Shown here in pieces: positions 45,001 through 56,368 of a stretch of DNA of 64,000 bases (the stretch's first letter is position 1; every line of letters begins with the position of its first letter). A program made the position numbers and the translations under genes. The stretch lies in assembly GCA_030247855.1 (NCBI GenBank), contig JAPDRN010000023.1:62001-126000 (forward strand). Direction: 5' to 3'. This stretch comes from Knufia peltigerae. Its lineage: Eukaryota; Ascomycota; Eurotiomycetes; Chaetothyriales; Trichomeriaceae. Below the pieces are notes generated by a model that ran no database searches, was not told where the DNA came from, and saw only the letters and a list, made by a program, of their open reading frames with translations.

Positions 45001-46539
45001 CAAGTCGGTGTTATGAACGGGGTGTCGCTACTAAACCAAGCCATCATCCTCAACCACCTTGGACGTCATGCATTCAGTCGAATGGGTCGGTTAAAACTGT
45101 CACAATATCTCGCAGATCTCGAGGAGAAATACGGCATGCTGCTCTATATCGCTGATACTAGTGTCAACGCTCCATGGACTCAGACTTGCATTGCACAAGC
45201 TGACTGCATCTTGCTGGTTGGTTTAGCCGAAGCCTCCTCTAGCATTGGTGAATACGAGAGGTTTCTGCTCGGTATGAAGACCACGGCTCGCAAAGATCTC
45301 GTTCTTCTGCACGTTGACCGCTATGTCCGACCTGGACTTACGAGAAAGTGGCTGAGAAATCGAATGTGGATCAACGGGGGCCACCATCACCTCCAAATGG
45401 CGTTCCGAGTCAGTCCCGAGGCTACGCCTCATGCTCAGCCTAGGCGACTTGGAACTGCTATCAAGCAGAGAGTGCAGGTCATACAAGCAGAGATCCAGAA
45501 ATACACGTCACGGAGAGTTCGACAAGCTCCTCTGTATTCGACAGACACGCCGTTCAAAGGTGACTTCCATCGACTGGCAAGACGGCTATGTGGCAAGTCT
45601 GTGGGCCTCGTCCTTGGCGGAGGTGGTGCTCGGGGTATTGCTCACGTCGGAGTCATTCGAGCTCTGGAGGAGGCTGGCATCCCCATCGACATCATTGGCG
45701 GCACATCGATTGGGGCTTTCATGGGTGCCCTCTACGCACGCGACGCTGATGTGGTACCTATGTTTGGTCGAGCAAAGCAGTTTGCTGGTCGAATGGGCAG
45801 CATGTGGCGTTTCGCGTTGGATCTTACCTACCCGTCTGCATCGTACACGACAGGCCATGAATTCAACCGGGGTATCTTCAAGATTTTTGGTGATTCGCAG
45901 ATCGAAGACTTTTGGCTCTCCTTCTATTGCAACACGACAAACATTAGCAAGTCCCGGGCGGAGATTCATACGTCGGGATACGCGTGGCGGTACGTCCGTG
46001 CAAGCATGTCTTTGGCCGGCTTAATTCCACCAATTTGTGACGACGGTAGCATGCTTCTGGACGGTGGATATATTGACAATCTCACCGTCGCACACATGAA
46101 GAGCTTGGGAGCAGACCTTGTATTTGCCGTGGACGTGGGCAGCCAGGATGACGATACACCACAGCAATACGGTGACACGCTTTCTGGATTTTGGGCACTG
46201 TTGAATCGCTGGAATCCATTCTCCTCGATACCAAACCCGCCCAGCCTCAGTGATATTCAAGCGCGATTGGCGTATGTCAGTTCTGTGGATGCGCTGGAGA
46301 GAGCGAAGAATACACCAGGTTGCTTGTATATGAGGCCACCAATTGACGCGTACGGGACGTTGCAATTTGCAAGTTTCCAGGAGATTGTCGAAATTGGACA
46401 CTCGTATGCCAAAGAGTTCCTGGCTCGTTTGAAAAGTGAAGGTGAATTGGACGGTGTAATTGATGCATGGGCCGCAGACAATGATGAGAAGGGCAAGCAG
46501 CTGCTTCGGGCTCTGGCACCGAGAAGAGCCTCGATATAG
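42001..46539 (+). CDS. nte1: Nte1 lysophospholipase / neuropathy target esterase homologue
   Basis: Two exons: 42001-42257 and 42309-46539, 1495 residues, the usual size of fungal Nte1. Two N-terminal membrane helices flank the intron (VTFIPGALFWLITFTTITLP and LLIALLIVSTISWFI). Cyclic-nucleotide-binding-like domains follow in the middle third (GSVLVEQGERNPGLYYVIDG; VIHHQGDESDAIYIVLNGRL, GESIGELEVMTDATRPATLHA). The C-terminal patatin domain has the glycine-rich loop GLVLGGGGARGIAHVGV, nucleophile Ser1219 in GGTSIGAF and Asp1337 in DGGYIDN, a complete dyad. Nte1 is an ER enzyme that deacylates phosphatidylcholine to glycerophosphocholine. Confidence 0.95.
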
Positions 46540-46974
46540 GTGTAGCGTTACCTGCCTGGGTAGCTGTTAAACGCGTATACGAACAGTGATTTTGTTGTCT
46601 ATTGCCTCTACCTAGATCAGCCCTTGATTGTCTATCCATCTAGTGTAGCGAAAAAGAGATCCATACGATACATGATGTCAACGGCTGCCATTGTCGTGTT
46701 TAATTGGTGGATCTTGCAGCGATTTGGCGAGATCCGCAGATCCGACGTGGACGAGGCTGCATCGAATTGGTGCTGACATCGTGACGTCGAGATGTAAAAT
46801 GCAGCGGTCATGAACCACGACAAAAATCTGTCAAGATGTTTGAAACCATGGCATAACTCGTACTCTCCTCGTGTTCAGGTTGTTCTTTCAAGAGTGTTCC
46901 TCCTCGGAAAGACTTCCTTCCAGCCCTTTCCCCTCAAGTCTGGTTCTTTCACTATTCCCAGTGAGTGGTGATTG
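46540..46974. other. Intergenic region, nte1 to FAD oxidoreductase
   Basis: About 430 bases with no feature beyond a CT-rich leader before 46975 and one ACTCGTACTC word near 46858. Confidence 0.5.
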
Positions 46975-48798
46975 ATGGACAGTGCATCCTTCCGCCACGA
47001 CGTCGAAAGGGACAGCATGTCTCAAAAACCACTGAATCCTGGAGATGGTCGACGGAAGAAAAAGGTACTCATTGTGGGCGCCGGTGCCGCCGGCATGTCC
47101 TGCGCACACCACCTGAGCCAGAGCCCTGACAAGTACGACATCACTCTCATCGACGCGGTAGATTACTGCGGCGGCCAGGCCTTCGCGGTGCCACTGAAGG
47201 ACAAAGAGCGCCATGGGGCCAGCTGGTTCAATCAAGGCGTCCAGGGCGGCAGCTACATCTTCCACCACACACTGACCATGTTCGCCCGACAAGGCTACCA
47301 CGCCGATCCGGTCAATCTGCAGGTTTCGTTTGGCAAAGACGACACCTTCTGGACCAACGTCTTCCCGACCGAGTTGATCGCTCACCACCAAAAAGAAGTC
47401 AAGCGCCTCGCGTTCGCACTCAAGTTCATGCGCTGGTTCGAGATCCTGTTCGCCCTCGTGCCCATGAAGATTTTCTTCAAGCTCTGGATGTTCTCCGAGG
47501 AGTTCACAAACACCGTCGCCCTGCCCATGGTCGCATTGTTCTTGGGCACGGGCAACTATGCGCCAGAAGTGCCGACCATGATGCTCGAACGTCTCTGTAC
47601 CAGCCCGACGTATGGCATGTGGTATCCGTACGACAACAAGAGCATCGCCTCCAACATGCCACCGATGGTTGTGTTTCCCAATTTCTCCGAGTTTTACGAG
47701 ACGTGGCGCAAGGATCTCGTCGACCGCGGCGTAAATGTCCGTCTGTCGACGGAACTCGTGGCGGTGTTGAAACGCGACCGCAAATCTGGTGTCGTCGTTT
47801 CACTGAAAAAGCGGACGCCTGCGCCTGACCACCACAACCCGAACGGTGGGGATCCTGAAGCGCCCACGTTCGAGGAACACTACGATGAACTCGTCCTCTG
47901 CTGCCTTGCCGACACGGCCAAGCGTGTCTTGGATCGGACTTGTTCGTGGCGCGAGCGGAAGGTCCTAGGATCCGCCAAATTCTCGGACGACATCACCATC
48001 ACGCACACGGACTCGGAGTACATGAAGAAGAACTATCAGAATTTCTACGACGAGTCCCTCGCCGTCCAGAGCCTGTCCGGGTCGGACCAGAGCGCACGCT
48101 GCGACGCGGCACGGAAAAACTTCCGGCCCATGTACTACATCAAAATGTACGAGGAGGACCGGTCGAAGTTGGAGATGTGCTTTGACACGACCAACTACCA
48201 GGCGCAGTTCCCGGAGAACGTCCCGTTCGAAGACCACGTCTTCCAAACCATATACCTGAACAAGGACCGCGACGGGCACCTCTGGACCGACCACGAGATT
48301 GACGAGTCCAAGATCATCCGCAAGGACTGGTGGCACCAGTTGTGCCACAGCTACACGCACTACCTGTTCGTGGTGCCGTGGATGATGTTCCTGCAGGGCA
48401 GGAGGCACGTGAGGTACGCAAGCAGTTGGACCATGGTGAATGCCCACGAGGTCGCCATCATGGCTGGCATCGCGGCCGCTGTGGACTTAGGGGCAGAGTA
48501 CCCTGAAGATTTGGAGAATGATAAGTTCGCACTCTTGTCCTTCAGGCTGTATTACCTCCTGGTCTATGGCAAGTGGTACCGACGGAGGCATTCCAAAATG
48601 AAAGGCGGTTCCGGGAAGCAGCAGCAGAGTCAGAAGGCAAGTGAGGGCCAGAGCTGGGCCAGTGGATTGTACGGGAGTGTGTACAAGGGCCCTGGTGTCG
48701 TCGAGGAAGAAAGGACGACATGGAGGGAGGAGATGAAGATGGGGAGGAGTACGGGGAACTTGGCTGATGCGGTCAACAAGGATAGAAGTCAACCTTGA
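46975..48798 (+). CDS. FAD/NAD(P)-binding oxidoreductase, amine oxidase-like
   Basis: Intronless, 607 residues from the ATG at 46975 (a TTG precedes it); an internal ATG at 47017 (MSQKPLNPG) is an alternative. The dinucleotide-binding motif is KKKVLIVGAGAAGMSCAHHL, with an acidic residue ending beta2 (YDITLIDAVDYCGGQA). A second family block is near the C-terminus (RYASSWTMVNAHEVAIMAGIAAAVDLG), the usual place of the FAD-closing motif in flavin amine oxidases and desaturases. An aromatic segment, LFALVPMKIFFKLWMF, may contact membrane. Similar single-domain proteins occur in many fungi without a known substrate. Codon use is strongly GC-biased. Confidence 0.75.
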   Translation: MDSASFRHDVERDSMSQKPLNPGDGRRKKKVLIVGAGAAGMSCAHHLSQSPDKYDITLIDAVDYCGGQAFAVPLKDKERHGASWFNQGVQGGSYIFHHTLTMFARQGYHADPVNLQVSFGKDDTFWTNVFPTELIAHHQKEVKRLAFALKFMRWFEILFALVPMKIFFKLWMFSEEFTNTVALPMVALFLGTGNYAPEVPTMMLERLCTSPTYGMWYPYDNKSIASNMPPMVVFPNFSEFYETWRKDLVDRGVNVRLSTELVAVLKRDRKSGVVVSLKKRTPAPDHHNPNGGDPEAPTFEEHYDELVLCCLADTAKRVLDRTCSWRERKVLGSAKFSDDITITHTDSEYMKKNYQNFYDESLAVQSLSGSDQSARCDAARKNFRPMYYIKMYEEDRSKLEMCFDTTNYQAQFPENVPFEDHVFQTIYLNKDRDGHLWTDHEIDESKIIRKDWWHQLCHSYTHYLFVVPWMMFLQGRRHVRYASSWTMVNAHEVAIMAGIAAAVDLGAEYPEDLENDKFALLSFRLYYLLVYGKWYRRRHSKMKGGSGKQQQSQKASEGQSWASGLYGSVYKGPGVVEEERTTWREEMKMGRSTGNLADAVNKDRSQP

Positions 48799-49831
48799 TA
48801 ATAAACAGAATGTGTTCGAGTACTGTCCGGATACACATCTTCGATAGTGGTCGCGTGAGCACTTGTGGTTACGGAGTAAATGATTGTGAAATGGCCAGCT
48901 TACCAATACATGTTCAGGTGTTTTATATCGAGTATGAAGCACTTCACCAGTCATGGAAATGAAAAGATAAGGTACTTGCTAAGCGGAGTACAGTACCATG
49001 GGATGCTCGTCATAGTGGATGATGGGTCGGGATCAGCTTTTGCACAGAGTCGATGCACTATTCCCCTCCGAACGAGTACGGAATATGCCTACGAACCGTC
49101 ATGGTGTGCCAAACTTTAGCGGCCTTGGTAAGTAACCGTAAGGGCTTCATTGTGGGTGTCTCGTCCCTAATGTCACTTAGTGAGCCCTGATGACGCCCCT
49201 AATGGAACCTCGATCAACCTACTTTGATGAGCCTAGTGAAGCCCCCCTCCCCAGCCTCCAAAACGCTAACTTGGGCGCAAGTAGGTACAAATGAGCGCCG
49301 GGAGCAATTTCACTAACGAGAGAGAGCAGCGCCTAGTGAAGTGGTTCTTGCATTATTCTGCATCAGTGGATGCTTTTATTGGCTGCGCCTCAGCTCCATT
49401 TTTGCTTCCCTCAAGTAGTTGTAACCCGCCATTGGGAATCACCTTGGGTTGAAGAAAGTCAGCATCCTCGTCCCGTACATACTTTGCGCTGCCACCGCAA
49501 TCTTGGATTCTTGTTGACTCTCTGCGCTGCTCTCTCAATAATCACTTGCTTTTCATACCGTGCGTTTGGTCGACGACGTAACAGCATAGTCTTATTTCCT
49601 ACCTACCTGGGTAATTTATTGGTTCCCTCCACGCCGAATATCGATCACCGGGTTCCTGTCAAAACCGGAGACAGAGGGCTTGAGCGTCGCGCGTCCGAGC
49701 TTTTTCTCGAAAAGTTGTCGCCTGGAAGATTCCCTCGAACAATTACGCCATACTTTCTTTGCTCATTTTCCCCTCGTGTTCCTTACCTACTCACCTGTCA
49801 TCCACGCTCATATTCTTGAGAAAGAACGAAC
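48799..49831. other. Intergenic region before the CBM48 gene
   Basis: About 1 kb. It contains GGAGTACAGTACC and CGAGTACGGAAT words near 48985 and 49073, and three CTTAGTGAG / CCTAGTGAAG words between 49177 and 49341. No gene is seen; the last 300 bases are CT-rich. Confidence 0.45.
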
Positions 49832-51596
49832 ATGGGCAGCTTTGTTTTCAAATGGTAAGAAACCCTCCTGGCTTCCCCCAACGCATTGCGAAAAGCATGA
49901 CGGTAAGCTAACCCAGTTTTTCCGCAGGCCGCACCCTGATGCGGACGATGTCCATGTCACCGGCACCTTTGACGATTGGGGAAAGACGGAAAAGTTAAAC
50001 AAGGTCGGCGAGGTCTGGGAGAAAGAGGTGCAATTGCCAAAAGCCGATGAAAAGATTTTGTACAAGTTCGTGGTCAACGACAACTGGGTCATCGACACAG
50101 AAGCCCCCCATGAGGACGACGGTCATGGCAACGTGAACAATGTCCTGCTGCCAGAAAACATCAAGACAAAAGCGGATGCTCTGACGACGTCGAGCGCTGC
50201 GCCAGAAAGCACCACCGCAGCATTGGCTGGTGCGGTTCCTTTGGAGCCTAGGAAAGAAGCTACCGAAGGTAAGCTGTGATTGAAATTTGTTTGTCAATGC
50301 CGGATGTGACAAAACAGTCCTAACTGTGCTCTACTTGTAGTCACTTCTGCGAGCGACTCCGCCCCCAATAATGAAGTTACTAAGAGCAGTCCGCCAGGTG
50401 CATTTCCGGAAACACCCCAGCAGGAATCCGAGTCCTATGGTGTCAACCCACTCCCCCCAACTGCCGGCGCAGGCAATCCCGTAACTCTTCCTGCTGGCGA
50501 AGCAGTCCCTCCCCCGGGAGAGGTTACTTCCAACAGCGTCCACTCCGCCGTCACTCAGTCACAGGAAGATTACGAGAAGGCAGGCACAACACTTCCGATG
50601 ATCGGAGGAGTACTTCCTGGCGTTGGGGCCATGGCCGCCGCGAACACCTCCTCAGGCAAGAAAGAAAACCTCATTCCCGAATCATCGCTGCCCATGGGCG
50701 AAGGCGCGACTTCGGCGCTCGATGCCTCGGGTCCTACAATCACATCTGCTGCCCCAACTTCGACAACTGCCGCTTTGGCTGGACAAGTACCTTTGGAAGA
50801 GCGCAAGCCGGCCACCGTCGTTTCAGAGCAGGCGACAACGGAGACCGTACCAGAAGTCGTACAGGAATCTATCGAAAAGGCCCACACATCTCCTGAAGCC
50901 ACTACTTCTGCCGAGGCTGTCAAGGAAAAGGCAGAGGTGGAACAAGAGCTGATGAAGAAGGTGCCGGAGGCTGAGGAAGCTGGGGAACCCGCGCCAACCA
51001 TCGCAGCAGCCACTTCGGAGACCGCTCCAACGTCCGCTACCAGCCCCTCGACCGGCGCTGTGCCCGGGACTTCGTCTGCTGCTGCTGCTGCCGTCGCAGA
51101 TGGCGCCGAGGGTGGCGAAACACCAAGTGAAGTCACCAAGGCCACCCACCCCGTTGAGAAAACGGAAGCCGACAACACGGAATACGCACCGCCCGTTACT
51201 ACTAGCAGTGCCCCTGGCGTTTCTGGTGCGGCAGCTGCTGCGGTCTCAGATGGCGCGGAGGATCCTACTCTTGCCGATGAGCCTGCCGTTCGCATGATGA
51301 ACCAAAACGAATCTGGCGAGCCAACAAGCGCCACCGAGGCTGCGAAGACGGAGGCGACTCCAGCGGCGGAAGCTACACCCAAGGCAAGCGCAAAGACCGA
51401 GACCCCTGCAGCGGCTGCAGCAACTCCTGAATCGAAGAAGGAGACGGCGGCAGCACCTACTCCTTCATCTGGAACTGGCACTAGCACTCCTCAGAAGGCG
51501 ACTACAACTACTCCTGCCGAAAGCCCTGCATCAGCCTCAAAGGAGAAAAAGAAGAAGCACCGAATCAGTTCTTTGTTCAAAAAGATCTTCGACTAA
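49832..51596 (+). CDS. CBM48 (AMPK glycogen-binding-like) protein, Crp1/Mdg1 type
   Basis: Three exons: a 23-base first exon 49832-49854 (MGSFVFKW), 49928-50268 and 50341-51596, 539 residues. The first 90 residues form a CBM48-like domain: FKWPHPDADDVHVTGTFDDWGK, KILYKFVVNDNWVIDTEAPHE, NVNNVLLP. Yeast Crp1 and Mdg1 share this plan, with roles in cruciform-DNA binding and pheromone signalling. The rest is low-complexity Ala/Thr/Pro/Glu-rich sequence with internal repeats: STTAALAGAVPLEPRK and STTAALAGQVPLEERK; SSAAAAAVADGAE and SGAAAAAVSDGAE. The C-terminus is a basic KEKKKKHRISSLFKKIFD, a possible membrane- or nucleus-targeting tail. Whether it binds glycogen-like sugar is unknown. Confidence 0.85.
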
Positions 51597-53143
51597 ACGG
51601 GATTGGACAGATCAACCGCGGCTCAAACAGAAACAAATGACGTGCAGGTGTTGAATTGTTTGAAGGGAATGCCTGTAGGGGTCGGGAAGTGCATTGCGAG
51701 GCACGGCGCATTGCTGGGTTTGGACAGCGGATCCTTTGATTTGGGTTTGTTTGTCTTGTAGATATCCCCTCCAGTTGGTTGTGTTTGGAATGTGCGCGAG
51801 ATAATCTTTGGTTTGTTTAATACACTAATACTGCTAAGAAGTGCAATGCGATGCGATGGGAAATGTTCTCGTGCGATTCTAGAAGACTTCTCGAAGATCT
51901 ATGGATGGACAGAAGGGCGGTGCCAGATGCTGCATGACCCACAGAGTAAGCAAGCATGTGTCTACTGTACCTTTGTGATTCGTTGGTACTTTGTACAAGT
52001 ACTGTACCGAGTAGAAGTTGATCATTCCCCCGTTGGCCAACCATCATCTGAACAAGATAAAACTTCTTCGTGGTGGAGCTGGGTGTAAGCGCCGACAAGG
52101 ATCGTATAAGAGTGACGATGGACGTAAAGAATATTTCTTGGATGGATTCTCGACTATAGTCTGATAGGCATGTAAGTCGTGTAAAGACACTGTCTAGCGT
52201 CGCCGCGAAGCTACTTGTATAGCTCGTCATGATCAGTGACCCGGTGGCTGCACTCGGGAAGGCTGGTGAGCCCAAGAGGCCAATCACCATCCCTGACTTG
52301 GTCGCTTTGACCGCCATAAACTGAAGCAATGACATCGACAGAGCTTTGAGACCTGCGCTAACTGGCCGTCACTGACATTCCGTGCTGAGGGGTATTTGGG
52401 ACGAGTACGAGTACAATAGCATGAGACGAAGGGATGATGGCTCTGGGACAGAATGAATGTGGCAGAGTAGATGAATATAGAAGTACAATAGTCATTAAGG
52501 CCATGGCATGCAACAAGTTGTTGACCAACTAGTCCCTTTCTCTGTGAAGCATTCCTCCTCTCTTGTCGCCTAGCTACTCCTCCTACAATTGTTGCTGTCA
52601 CTTGTAGCTTCCTCTTTGCATGGTGGCTGTTACTGTTGGAAGATCCTACACGAAGCTGAACGCTAAGCTGTCGTTTGACCTCTCCTCGAGGTCTACTTCG
52701 TTCACCCTGCCCTTGACCTTCTTCATCCTTCTCTTCTTCTTTCTAAATCTTTTCATCCACCCAACAATTCACACCATCACTTGTTACAGAAAGCTTCCAG
52801 AATCCCACCCCCTCTTCTTTAGTGCGTCATCTACCGATCTCACTGACAGCCTATTGCTGCCCCGCCCCGAGACAGCCTGTTAGCAAGCCCTGGTCCGCTC
52901 CACCACGAGCATCAATCACTCCCCCTGCGCACTGGCAACTGGCACTCGCATTGGAGTGTCGGGCGAACCTGCATTTCTGGGATAGGCATTCTCGTCGTCG
53001 CCACTTACGACCCAGATTGCCAGACAACCGTCCACCCACAGGCCACTATTGACCTGGGCCCTACGAAAACGCTCCTCTCTGACCTTGTCCTCCCTAAGCC
53101 ATCTCCGGCCGAACATCCCCCACATCTCAATTCCTCGCCGTCA
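51597..53143. other. Long intergenic region and leader of pkaR
   Basis: About 1.5 kb. GTACAAGTACTGTACCGAGTA occurs near 51994 and ACGAGTACGAGTACAA near 52401. From about 52620 the sequence is CT-rich and looks transcribed. An ATG at 52620 opens an 87-codon frame ending at 52883, a possible upstream ORF. No independent gene is supported. Confidence 0.45.
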
Positions 53144-54499
53144 ATGTCACTTTCTACCTCTTACCAAGCTGTCATTGATGCTCTAACCAAAGACCTGCTC
53201 AGAGACAAGCCTGAAGATCCCACACAGTACTGTGCGAATTATTTCTCTCGCCAGCTCGCATCCGAGCGGGCATCCCTTCGCGGCTCCAAGTCATCCAACA
53301 CCAACGGCAACATGGCAGACACGGCCGGTCCTTTTGACCGCAACCCCTTTGGAGCAAAGAACGTCAACAGCATACAAGAGGAGGACGAAGAACATGACAA
53401 CTTTGGCTCCCCAACCGATGCTACTTTCAAGTCCCGCGATGCAGGCCGTTCACCCTTCGGCGGTTCTGGGTTCGGGGCCGCCGCAGGTGGTGCTGCTGCA
53501 GGCGGATTGTTTGGCAGTTGGTTAGGGACGCAAGGTACTGAAGAGACCGGAGAACATCCTCCTCCTGAACCCCCAACTGGCAAATATGCTGCTGGCCGGA
53601 GAACATCAGTCTCGGCAGAGTCTATGCAGCCAGATGCTGACTCGGGCAATTGGAAACCACCAAAACATCCAAAATCTCCAGATCAATTCGAGAGATTGAA
53701 GCATGCGGTAGCTGGCAACTTCTTGTTCTCCAGTCTTGACGAAGAATCTTTCCACTTGGTCTTGGACGCCTTGGTCGAAAAGTCGATTCCAGCTCCCAAC
53801 ATCAAGGTCATTACTCAAGGCGACGAAGGTGACTTCTTCTACGTCATCGAAAGCGGAGATTTCGACATCTACATCAATCCCAGCGGTTCAGTCGAAGCCG
53901 GACCTGAAGGGATGGGCAACAAGGTGGGCACCATTGGACCCGGTGGCAGCTTTGGAGAATTGGCCCTCATGTACAACGCACCTCGCGCTGCCACCGTGGT
54001 TAGTGCGTCTAAAGGAGGTATGCTCTGGGCTTTGGACCGTCTCACCTTCCGCAGAATCCTCATGGACAACGCCTTTCAGAAGCGAAAGATGTATGAAGGC
54101 TTCCTGGAAGAGGTCCCGCTGCTCGCGTCACTCAAACCCTATGAAAGATCCAAGATCGCAGACGCCTTGGAGACGGTCAAGTTCAATGCAGGAGACAAGA
54201 TTATCACAGAGGGAGAGCCGGGCGATGCTTTCTACCTCTTGGAGTCTGGTGAAGCCAATGCTTTCAAGCAAGGTATCGACAAGTCGGTCAAGGATTACCA
54301 TCGAGGTGATTTCTTTGGTGAATTGGCATTGTTAGACGACAAGCCTCGTGCCGCAACCGTCGTGGCCAAAACCGCAGTAAAGGTGGCTAAACTCGGACGA
54401 GATGGATTTAAGCGGCTCCTTGGTCCGGTTGAGAGCATCATGAGGCGGGAAGACTACGATGCTGCAGATCCATTGAGCCAACAAAAGACGGTCACCTAG
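53144..54499 (+). CDS. pkaR: cAMP-dependent protein kinase regulatory subunit
   Basis: Intronless, 451 residues. The N-terminal RIIa-like dimerisation segment is present (YQAVIDALTKDLLRDKPEDPTQYCANYF). A flexible region with a Gly/Ala-rich stretch (FGAAAGGAAAGG) leads to the inhibitor site GRRTSVSAE: Arg152, Arg153, Thr154, Ser155. Serine at the phosphoacceptor position makes it an RII-like, autophosphorylatable subunit. Two cNMP domains follow, each with a full phosphate-binding cassette: FGELALMYNAPRAAT and FGELALLDDKPRAAT. It binds and inhibits the PKA catalytic subunit until cAMP rises. The start ATG begins MSLSTSYQAV; the mRNA leader is probably long. Confidence 0.95.
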   Translation: MSLSTSYQAVIDALTKDLLRDKPEDPTQYCANYFSRQLASERASLRGSKSSNTNGNMADTAGPFDRNPFGAKNVNSIQEEDEEHDNFGSPTDATFKSRDAGRSPFGGSGFGAAAGGAAAGGLFGSWLGTQGTEETGEHPPPEPPTGKYAAGRRTSVSAESMQPDADSGNWKPPKHPKSPDQFERLKHAVAGNFLFSSLDEESFHLVLDALVEKSIPAPNIKVITQGDEGDFFYVIESGDFDIYINPSGSVEAGPEGMGNKVGTIGPGGSFGELALMYNAPRAATVVSASKGGMLWALDRLTFRRILMDNAFQKRKMYEGFLEEVPLLASLKPYERSKIADALETVKFNAGDKIITEGEPGDAFYLLESGEANAFKQGIDKSVKDYHRGDFFGELALLDDKPRAATVVAKTAVKVAKLGRDGFKRLLGPVESIMRREDYDAADPLSQQKTVT

Positions 54500-56368
54500 A
54501 GGATGGCTATGCGCGGACTTGGATTGCTGATTTGAACGGCTTACGATTGAATGGTACCGGGAAACATTACGAAACAGATATGAGGCAGTATACCAGATCA
54601 GACCCAACATGAATATGGGACGGGTTGAGGTTTTTCTTTCTCTGGTCAGAGGGAGTGCCACGGCGATTCATGTTGACTGATTGATTGAATGAATTGGCTG
54701 GACCAGGGAACAACATCTCGCATGGAAAAGAACCCTGGGGCATCTAGTCAAAGTAGCAAAGCTATTGCTTGCATTTTTATCTTTCGAGTTATTCGAATTC
54801 CAATTATCCATGAAACTTGGTGGTTTGTTTCAATCAGTCCTCGGTATCTGTTTCTTGTTTCGTCGTCCTTATCTGTCCCTTGCAGGAGCGCTAAAGGAAC
54901 GAGGGGTTGATCAACCTCGGACTCTGCTTACGACTTGTTCGTTGGTTAGTCAATACTCCTGCTCCTCTGGGTTATGACTCCGTCCTCCGTATGTTACCAG
55001 CAAACCAATGCTGGCGGGCATTGAGCATCACGTGTACTTCGTATCGGTCCTTCGTATTCGTACTGTACAGAGCATTGGGTGTATGAGATCAGGCCTTGGC
55101 GTAATACTTTTATTATCAGCTCAACCCTCCAGAACAGTACAACTGTAGTCCCAGGCAATGGTTTGTATCCGACACAAAACCATTAGAATCGAAAGGCACG
55201 AGGCTGACAAGAGATTCCCATCCATGTTTTATCAAACCTCACATCTACCTCTGTGGGACTTTTATTATCTGTTGACGTTCCAGACCTTCTTTGTTCCCCC
55301 CTCTCGGTCCTTTCTTCCACCATTTGCCAAAGTTTACTGATCAGGTCTGTACACCTCCGTACCACCACCACCGCTACCACACTCCACCACCAATAACTAC
55401 CGGCCGTACGAGTACATTCGGCAACAACTCTCCCCTCCTTCCTCGAGGAGGTTCACAGATTACTGATCCTCCCCATTCCCCCCAGAAGAATGACCCAGCT
55501 TGTCATTTTGGCGTCCCCCGGCAACCCATTTTCCGTTTCGCGCGTCTCAAAAGCAGCGACGGGGAGGACGTACGTACGATGGGGTGCAATGATCAGGTAT
55601 GGTGTTGAGTAAACTCCCTTTTTTCCCACCGACATTCGATAAAATCTTGCCGTTCCAAGTCTTTGTTTATTCAGCGTGTACGAGTGAGTACGATCTAGGG
55701 GTAGGTCCAAAGTCCAAATCAACAACCGAGGGACAAACAACCAACCACCACCAGAACCGTGGTTGCCTCCCTCCGGTGGAAAAGAAAAGACTTCTCCCCT
55801 CGTTCGAGTGGTGTATTGCCTTGTTTACTAAACAACTTTTTATACTTTTTTTGGTCTCTGTTTCTATCTGCCATTCGTCTAGGACGCTCGTGCAAGGGGG
55901 GACGGTGTCAACGTACCAGTATTCGTTTTACTGTCATTATTGACGATTCGGTCATGTCCCGGAAAAAGTCCCCCAAAAAGATCACTATTCCTACCTACCC
56001 TATCAGTGGCATGTCCTTTACAAATAGCGCAGAATCACGTCGAGTGGAGATAGATCTGTACTGGATGCCAGTCCTCCGAGGTGTTTGTTTTGTTGGGAAC
56101 CGTTCAAAAAAGCAAAAAGAGCTCAAGTCAAATTGCCGTGGTTGGAATACCTTTATAAGTTATAGATCTGTTCAAAGAGCTCGAGGGATCCAAGCATCTA
56201 TCTGTTTTGTCCAGTCTTCACATCGGGATACATACTGCTCTTCTCCGTCGAAACGCATATGAGAACCTCCCTCGCCTCGGTCGGGGAGAAAAGAAGAAGT
56301 GCCTTCTCAGCCTCGGAAAATCATACGCTCTTCTTTTGTTCTTTGTCGGACCTTGGGGTACATCCGAC
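54500..56368. other. Long intergenic region before the MFS transporter
   Basis: About 1.9 kb. CGTATTCGTACTGTAC near 55045, CCGTACGAGTAC near 55405 and TACGAGTGAGTACGA near 55679 recur here. TTTATAAG at 56152-56159 is a TATA-like word about 210 bases before the MFS start. Small open frames at 55599-55943 and 55759-56262 lack domains. Confidence 0.45.

Noticed and set aside
50570..51487. Minus-strand open frame of 305 residues
   Set aside because: Ala/Val/Ser-rich antisense shadow of the repetitive CBM48 protein tail.
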